Below, one piece after another: positions 8,472 through 11,267 of a stretch of 11,267 bases of DNA. The stretch comes from Alphaproteobacteria bacterium (GTDB lineage Bacteria > Pseudomonadota > Alphaproteobacteria > Rhizobiales > Beijerinckiaceae). Position numbers and translations under genes: made by a program. The stretch is from assembly GCA_009920595.1 (NCBI GenBank), contig RFZR01000034.1:1-11267 (forward strand), written 5' to 3'. How positions within the stretch are numbered: the first letter of the stretch is position 1; every line of letters starts with the position of its first letter. The notes beneath the pieces are model-generated. The model ran no database searches. It saw only the letters and a program-made list of their open reading frames with translations, and had not been told where the DNA came from.

Positions 8472-8506
8472 GGAAAATGCGGAGGCTATTTCCCGTAAGG
8501 CCTCCG
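8471..8506 (+). terminator. Terminator-like hairpin with a competing alternative stem
   Basis: CGGAGGC (8480-8486) pairs perfectly with GCCTCCG (8500-8506) across a 13-nt loop, immediately after the aminotransferase stop. No U-tract follows (the next bases are AACGGC), so it is not a canonical intrinsic terminator. GGGAAA (8471-8476) can also pair with TTTCCC (8489-8494). Since the 5' arm of the first stem lies in this loop and its 3' arm outside, the two stems either exclude each other or form a pseudoknot. Confidence 0.4.
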
Positions 8507-8670
8507 AACGGCAAACTACGCAACCAAATCGCGTGAGCGACGTTTTACTCCCATGAATTGTCGAGGGGATGACCCCGCTCGGCATAAAGTTGGCTCTGAA
8601 AATTCAAACAAGGTGAGATCTTCCTCGTCACCGAGGCGGATGACGGTCTTGTATTGCTGGGAGATTCTCG
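8507..8670 (+). promoter_or_regulatory. Leader/promoter region of the response regulator gene with several small hairpins
   Basis: No gene is seen here. Hairpins found by hand are TCGC-gtga-GCGA (8529-8540, followed by CGTTTT), GGGG-atga-CCCC with an outer CGA/TCG pair set (8562-8581), and CCTCG-tcac-CGAGG (8623-8636). The last competes with CGTCACCG/CGG-TGACG (8626-8645). GGGAG at 8659-8663 is the ribosome binding site for the ATG at 8671. A convincing -35/-10 pair or FixK box was not seen, so it is unclear whether the regulator has its own promoter or is read from the aminotransferase. Confidence 0.3.
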
Positions 8671-9282
8671 ATGGGACAAGAAAGCGTAGCGGCACAAGAA
8701 GTCTATATTGCAGATAATGATTTGGCATTTCGAAGCGCTGTGGCCTCAGGGCTCGAAACAGCCGGCTTTCGTGTGACGTCCTTCTCGGATGGCCCTTCGC
8801 TTCTTGCCGCGATGCGATCTCGTACACCGGATTGTCTACTTATTGATCTAAATGTGAAGGGAAACAGCCATGCCGATCTTCTCGGTGATCTCGGCTCACG
8901 GGTTACAACACCCATTGTCACAATGGCGGATCATCCTGATATTGAATTGGCGGTTAGCGCCATGAAAAAAGGTGCGTCGGATTTTGTTTCGAAGCCTTGT
9001 GAGGCAGAATCTCTCGTTGGACGCATCAAAACAATCATTGATCATCATAATGAACCCGCGAGCAAAGTTGATCTATCAAATTTTCGAGGGGGCGATCGTT
9101 TGACACCGCGCGAGCGCGATGTTTTACAAAAAATTGCTCTTGGCGCATCAAACAAAGAAGCCGGTCGACAATTAGGGATTAGTCCACGAACCGTTGAAGT
9201 ACATCGCGCACGAATTATGGAGAAAATGGGAGCAAGAAATACGGCTGACCTTGTTCGAATTGTTTATTCGGCCAGCTTCTGA
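8671..9282 (+). CDS. FixJ-type response regulator with LuxR-type HTH domain
   Basis: The protein has 203 residues. Residues about 9-125 form a receiver domain with acidic residues Asp15 and Asp17, phospho-acceptor Asp59 (LLIDLN), switch Thr84 and Lys108 (SKP). Asn16 replaces the second acidic residue usual in FixJ. Residues about 142-200 form a NarL/LuxR-type helix-turn-helix (LTPRERDVLQKIALGASNKE, then GISPRTVEVHRARIMEKMG) very like FixJ. It is a DNA-binding transcription factor activated by phosphorylation. The start is fixed by GGGAG (8659-8663), 7 nt before the ATG. The Crp/Fnr-family gene follows after 39 nt, so the two are probably co-transcribed, which recalls the FixJ-to-FixK cascade. 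Inference: the hybrid kinase at 3607-7134, the only histidine kinase in the window, phosphorylates it. A CrbR/ErdR-like role is the other reading of the same context. Confidence 0.92.
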   Translation: MGQESVAAQEVYIADNDLAFRSAVASGLETAGFRVTSFSDGPSLLAAMRSRTPDCLLIDLNVKGNSHADLLGDLGSRVTTPIVTMADHPDIELAVSAMKKGASDFVSKPCEAESLVGRIKTIIDHHNEPASKVDLSNFRGGDRLTPRERDVLQKIALGASNKEAGRQLGISPRTVEVHRARIMEKMGARNTADLVRIVYSASF

Positions 9283-9301
9283 TGCCTCTCCGATCTTTGT
9301 T

Positions 9302-9311
9302 CAATCGATTG
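9302..9311. promoter_or_regulatory. Perfect palindrome touching the Crp/Fnr gene ribosome binding site
   Basis: CAATCGATTG is a perfect 10-nt palindrome. Its last base is the first base of the GGAGG ribosome binding site (9311-9315). It may be an operator half-site or coincidence; it is too tight to fold as a stable RNA hairpin. Confidence 0.25.
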
Positions 9312-9321
9312 GAGGTTCACA

Positions 9322-9969
9322 ATGGAGCTATATCGATCTTCAAACAATCATGGTGACGTTATTGGTCGTGCGATGGATGTTCCTCCGCGCACGGTCATTA
9401 TTGATGAAGGTGATCCCGCTCGGTCTGTTTACAAAATTCAAGTTGGTCAGGTCATGCTCTCAAAATTGCTGCCTGATGGACGTCGACAAATATTCGAATT
9501 ACTCGGTCCTGGTTCCATATTCGGCGTGACGCCCAATCAACGGCATGACAGTGTTGCAGAATCCTTAACTGATACAAAGTTATCGATATTTGAACGTTCA
9601 TGGCTTAATCACGTTCCGAGTATTGAAAATTCATTTGTCCATTGCCTTGAAGCTCAGATTTGCGCGCTTCATGATCATGCCGTTCTGTTGGGGCGAAAAA
9701 CGGCAACGGAACGTGTATCGACCTATATTCTCAATCTTGTGAATGGGCATGACCAAAACTCAGAGCAAACACAATCTCACGTTTTTGTGATTGTGCCCAT
9801 GACACGTTCTGAAATTGCCGATTATCTCGGATTGACGCTGGAGACGGTCAGCCGTGCCTTTTCAAGATTAAAACGCCTTGGCGTTATTTCTTATGAACGC
9901 CATGATGGTCCGATGCGTGTGGCGATTCATCGCCTAGGTCCGCTCACAGGGACTTATTGGACGGCATAA
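9322..9969 (+). CDS. Crp/Fnr-family transcriptional regulator (FixK-like, no iron-sulfur cysteines)
   Basis: The protein has 215 residues. Residues about 18-120 form the cyclic-nucleotide-binding-like beta-roll (IDEGDPARSVYKIQVGQV, LLGPGSIFGV), followed by a dimerisation helix and a winged helix-turn-helix. The HTH region is MTRSEIADYLGLTLETVSRA, with Glu174, Ser177 and Arg178 in the E-x-x-S-R pattern by which FNR and FixK read TTGAT half-sites. The N-terminal cysteine cluster of FNR is absent. Only Cys108 and Cys114 are present, neither in the HTH, so direct oxygen sensing by a [4Fe-4S] cluster is unlikely. This is the condition of FixK proteins, which are controlled at transcription. GGAGG at 9311-9315, 6 nt before the ATG, fixes the start. 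It follows the FixJ-type regulator by 39 nt. A perfect FNR/FixK box lies 127 nt past its stop. Confidence 0.93.
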   Translation: MELYRSSNNHGDVIGRAMDVPPRTVIIDEGDPARSVYKIQVGQVMLSKLLPDGRRQIFELLGPGSIFGVTPNQRHDSVAESLTDTKLSIFERSWLNHVPSIENSFVHCLEAQICALHDHAVLLGRKTATERVSTYILNLVNGHDQNSEQTQSHVFVIVPMTRSEIADYLGLTLETVSRAFSRLKRLGVISYERHDGPMRVAIHRLGPLTGTYWTA

Positions 9970-10063
9970 GATTTTTCAAGGATGGCGCGGGTGCGCCGCT
10001 CCGCTCCCCCGAGTCTAAAAGCGGGCACCCGCAAATCCTCTTCTGTGACGGAATAGCAGCCAC
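9970..10063 (-). ncRNA. Candidate FixK-box-driven small RNA, antisense to the Crp/Fnr gene 3' end
   Basis: A class II FNR-type promoter on the minus strand predicts transcription from about 10061-10063 toward lower coordinates. No coding gene lies in that direction until the kinase gene at 7134, so the product should be noncoding. The predicted RNA first contains GCGG-gtgc-CCGC followed by UUUU (10032 down to 10017), which could act as a weak intrinsic terminator and give an RNA of about 45 nt. If read further it contains the 13-bp hairpin (10032 down to 9987) and then enters the end of the Crp/Fnr gene as antisense. The left boundary given is arbitrary. This is inferred from promoter geometry and structure only; no known RNA family was recognised. 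Confidence 0.35.
9987..10032. terminator. Strong 13-bp hairpin between convergent genes
   Basis: GCGGGTGC (9987-9994) and CCGCT (9996-10000) pair with AGCGG (10020-10024) and GCACCCGC (10025-10032), giving 13 Watson-Crick pairs interrupted by a single bulged G at 9995. The loop is 19 nt (10001-10019). The hairpin lies 17 nt after the Crp/Fnr stop and before the converging lipoprotein gene, where a two-way terminator would be expected. Neither side has a proper U-tract. The + side continues AAATCCTCTTCT, so termination would be weak or Rho-assisted, or the structure has another job. Confidence 0.5.
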
Positions 10064-10080
10064 AAGGATTTATAGACTCG
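10010..10080. other. Nested complementary segments (possible pseudoknotted RNA)
   Basis: The hairpin loop segment CGAGTCTA (10010-10017) is perfectly complementary to TAGACTCG (10073-10080). Between the hairpin and this partner, AAATCCT (10033-10039) pairs with AGGATTT (10065-10071), starting at the base directly after the hairpin and ending one base before the partner. TGTG (10044-10047) can pair with CACA (10061-10064) inside it. A second AGGAT copy at 9979-9983, within a direct repeat CAAGGAT, competes for the same ATCCT and would extend the hairpin instead. Confidence 0.4.
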
Positions 10081-10110
10081 ATTGTCCGGGCAAGCTTTGA
10101 TGCGGATCAA
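10069..10110 (-). promoter_or_regulatory. FNR/FixK box with -10 element at class II spacing, reading leftward
   Basis: TTGATGCGGATCAA at 10097-10110 is a perfect match to the FNR/FixK consensus TTGAT-N4-ATCAA; the palindrome extends one more base each side (10096-10111). On the minus strand, 22 nt separate the box from TATAAA (10074 down to 10069). That puts the box centre (10103.5) at -41.5 if transcription starts at 10062, the standard class II FNR/FixK activator position. A suitable regulator is encoded next to it, at 9322-9969. The box could alternatively be a weak hairpin (TTTGAT-GCGG-ATCAAA) just past the stop of the lipoprotein gene. Confidence 0.55.
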
Positions 10111-10118
10111 ATTATAAA

Positions 10119-10538
10119 TTATTTCGCCGGAACGAGTTGATAGCCCTTTGAAAAGAGACAGCTCTCAACCATCTGATTTCGGGGAGTCTCATTCATATCT
10201 CTGGTCGAATAGGTCGGCGGCACATAGATGGGCTCATCGAAAAAGCATGAATCAAATCCACGGTGATAGCGACGACAGAAGGGCGAGCTTCTATATACAT
10301 AGCCGCCGCCCTCGACGACGGTCACTGGATGAACGGGATAATTCCGTGAGGCTTGCCTTTCACAGTTGAACTTATCTCGACCAAAATCCGAGAGAGACCT
10401 TGTCGGATGGGTCCATTCATAGCGTTGGCAGCCACCAAGCGTCAGCATCAGCGCAACAAATCCGATTCCGATCACAACAGCTGATTTACGGCGTTGTGCC
10501 ATCAGACTTTTGATATTTGTTGAGTACTTTATGGTCAC
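10119..10538 (-). CDS. Small cysteine-containing lipoprotein of unknown function
   Basis: The protein has 139 residues from a GTG start at 10538, which has GGAAG about 8 nt upstream. An in-frame ATG at 10502 (residue 13) gives a more typical signal peptide, MAQRRKSAVVIGIG and onward, but has no visible ribosome binding site. The hydrophobic stretch (residues 20-34) ends in the lipobox LTLGGC, with Cys37 the predicted lipidated residue, so the mature protein should be anchored to a membrane facing the periplasm. The mature part has Cys59, Cys88, Cys98 and Cys127, enough for two disulfides, with a D-x-x-x-C-E start and a C-x-x-x-KGY-x-L end. That end pattern recurs in small bacterial lipoproteins of unknown role. 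The gene converges on the Crp/Fnr gene and diverges from anmK. No function is proposed. Confidence 0.8.
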   Translation of the reverse strand: MTIKYSTNIKSLMAQRRKSAVVIGIGFVALMLTLGGCQRYEWTHPTRSLSDFGRDKFNCERQASRNYPVHPVTVVEGGGYVYRSSPFCRRYHRGFDSCFFDEPIYVPPTYSTRDMNETPRNQMVESCLFSKGYQLVPAK

Positions 10539-10616
10539 TTATAGATCTTCCAATTTTTCATTTGATAAAAAGATGATAGAAACAATGTCTGAATTGAAGC
10601 TGAATAGGTTGCTGAT
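10539..10616. promoter_or_regulatory. Divergent intergenic region between the lipoprotein gene and anmK
   Basis: These 78 AT-rich nt must hold the start signals of the lipoprotein gene (leftward) and possibly of anmK. GGAAG on the minus strand lies about 8 nt before the GTG at 10538. TTGATA at 10562-10567 resembles a -35 element, but the bases 17 nt later (ATGTCT) are a poor -10. No confident promoter is called. Confidence 0.3.
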
Positions 10617-10629
10617 TTGTCGAATTTAG
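10585..10629 (+). other. Possible upstream mini-ORF overlapping the anmK start
   Basis: ATG at 10585 opens a 14-codon frame (MSELKLNRLLICRI) ending in TAG at 10627-10629, out of frame with anmK and overlapping its proposed TTG start at 10617. No good ribosome binding site is seen before it. It might be a leader peptide coupled to anmK, or simply chance. Confidence 0.2.
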
Positions 10630-11267
10630 AGCCCGCCTTGGCAAGTCGAAAGACCATCAAAGCCCTCGGTGTGATGAGCGGAACCTCAATGGATGCCATC
10701 GATGTGGCCCTGGTTGATACTGATGGCGAAACCCATATTCATTGTCGTGATGTTGGGGTTGGTACCTATGATCATGAACTTCGCGAGATACTTCTTAAGC
10801 GCTTAGCCGACCCAGAACTGGCATCAGCGCCGCCTCCACGCGATTTGGTTGATGCCGTGACCGACGCACATTGTCGAGCGGTTGAGGAGATGGTGACGTC
10901 CAATCATCTCGCCCTCGATGAAATCGATCTTATCGGATTTCATGGGCAGACGATTTTTCATGCACCAGATCGCCGGTTAACGATTCAGATTTTTGATGGA
11001 GCGCGGGCGTCTCGCCGATTAAAGACGCCTGTAGTAAGCGATTTCAGAACGGCCGATGTTTTGGCAGGTGGTCAAGGTGCCCCTCTCGCGCCTCTCTTTC
11101 ATCGCGCGAAATTTGGCGACATCCGTGAGCCCATCGCCGTCGTTAACATTGGCGGCGTATCGAACATCACATATTTTGATCATGATACGATTTTGGCCTT
11201 CGACACAGGTCCCGGTTCGGCATTGATTGATGATTTTATTCGTCGTCGCCGTGGCTTAAATTATGAT
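10617..11267 (+). CDS. anmK: Anhydro-N-acetylmuramic acid kinase (5' part, runs off the window)
   Basis: 217 codons are visible and open to the window edge; the full family is about 360-370 residues. AnmK phosphorylates and hydrolyses 1,6-anhydro-N-acetylmuramic acid to MurNAc-6-phosphate in the cytoplasm, for recycling of cell-wall peptidoglycan. Visible hallmarks are ALGVMSGTSMDAIDVAL near the start (nucleotide-binding loop), IGFHGQTIFH, SDFRTADVLAGGQGAPLAPL, NIGGVSNIT and FDTGPGSALIDDF, which holds the catalytic Asp of the DTGPG motif. MSGTSMDAID has Ala where many members have Gly. The first strand (IKALGVMSGTS) requires a start before the ATG at 10674. No ATG lies upstream in frame, so TTG at 10617 is chosen; it begins MSNLEPALASRKTIKALG and has only a weak AGG upstream. 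TTG 10638 and GTG 10671 are alternatives. The C-terminal half is outside the window. Confidence 0.93.
   Translation, partial: MSNLEPALASRKTIKALGVMSGTSMDAIDVALVDTDGETHIHCRDVGVGTYDHELREILLKRLADPELASAPPPRDLVDAVTDAHCRAVEEMVTSNHLALDEIDLIGFHGQTIFHAPDRRLTIQIFDGARASRRLKTPVVSDFRTADVLAGGQGAPLAPLFHRAKFGDIREPIAVVNIGGVSNITYFDHDTILAFDTGPGSALIDDFIRRRRGLNYD

Noticed and set aside
8553..8717. Short frame starting at ATG 8553 upstream of and overlapping the response regulator
   Set aside because: The predicted peptide is low in hydrophobic residues with no recognisable motif, no clear ribosome binding site precedes it, and it overlaps the real gene start out of frame.
9194..9529. 111-codon open frame spanning the end of the response regulator and the start of the Crp/Fnr gene
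   Set aside because: It overlaps two well-supported genes in another frame and has no recognisable domain, so it is a shadow frame.
10043..10067. Segment CGGAATAGCAGCCACAAGG resembling the conserved tip of signal recognition particle RNA
   Set aside because: The C-GGAA tetraloop lacks its closing base pairs and the flanking helix of SRP RNA is absent; the resemblance is likely chance.

Overview
The window looks like chromosomal DNA of an alphaproteobacterium with moderate GC content, near 50% by eye. The grounds are the FixJ-type response regulator followed by a FixK/FNR-type regulator, the hybrid kinase with an SSS-transporter sensor and PAS_7-type kinase core, and the gene style of the thiolase and bifunctional beta-oxidation enzyme. 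No insertion sequence, prophage, CRISPR array, tRNA or rRNA was seen, and no gene-free stretch exceeds 300 bases.

Layout. Positions 1-84 (+) are the tail of a gene, probably a MerR-family regulator. A 103-nt leader with good hand-derived secondary structure precedes a two-gene beta-oxidation operon: a thiolase (188-1396) and a fused enoyl-CoA hydratase/3-hydroxyacyl-CoA dehydrogenase (1409-3595). Only 11 nt away and convergent (3607-7134, -) is a 1175-residue membrane hybrid histidine kinase with the domain order SSS transporter, STAC-like linker, PAS, HisKA, HATPase and receiver, the architecture of CrbS/MxtR. Divergent from it are a class I/II aminotransferase (7281-8471, +), a FixJ-type response regulator (8671-9282, +) and a Crp/Fnr-family regulator (9322-9969, +). 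A small cysteine-containing lipoprotein (10119-10538, -) converges on the Crp/Fnr gene. The 5' part of anmK (10617 to the window end, +) diverges from the lipoprotein gene.

How the parts may work together (inference). The beta-oxidation operon produces acetyl-CoA. CrbS/CrbR-type systems control acetate and acetyl-CoA metabolism in gammaproteobacteria. The kinase, the FixJ-type regulator and the FixK-type regulator could form a signalling cascade on carbon and redox state, with the aminotransferase as a target or passenger.

The most interesting noncoding segment is the 149-nt gap between the Crp/Fnr gene and the lipoprotein gene. It holds a perfect FNR/FixK box, TTGAT-GCGG-ATCAA (10097-10110). 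On the minus strand it is followed, after exactly 22 nt, by TATAAA (10074 down to 10069), which is textbook class II FNR promoter geometry. No coding gene lies downstream in that direction, so the likely product is a small noncoding RNA antisense to the end of the Crp/Fnr gene. The same gap holds a 13-bp hairpin whose loop is complementary to a downstream segment, with another stem nested between them.
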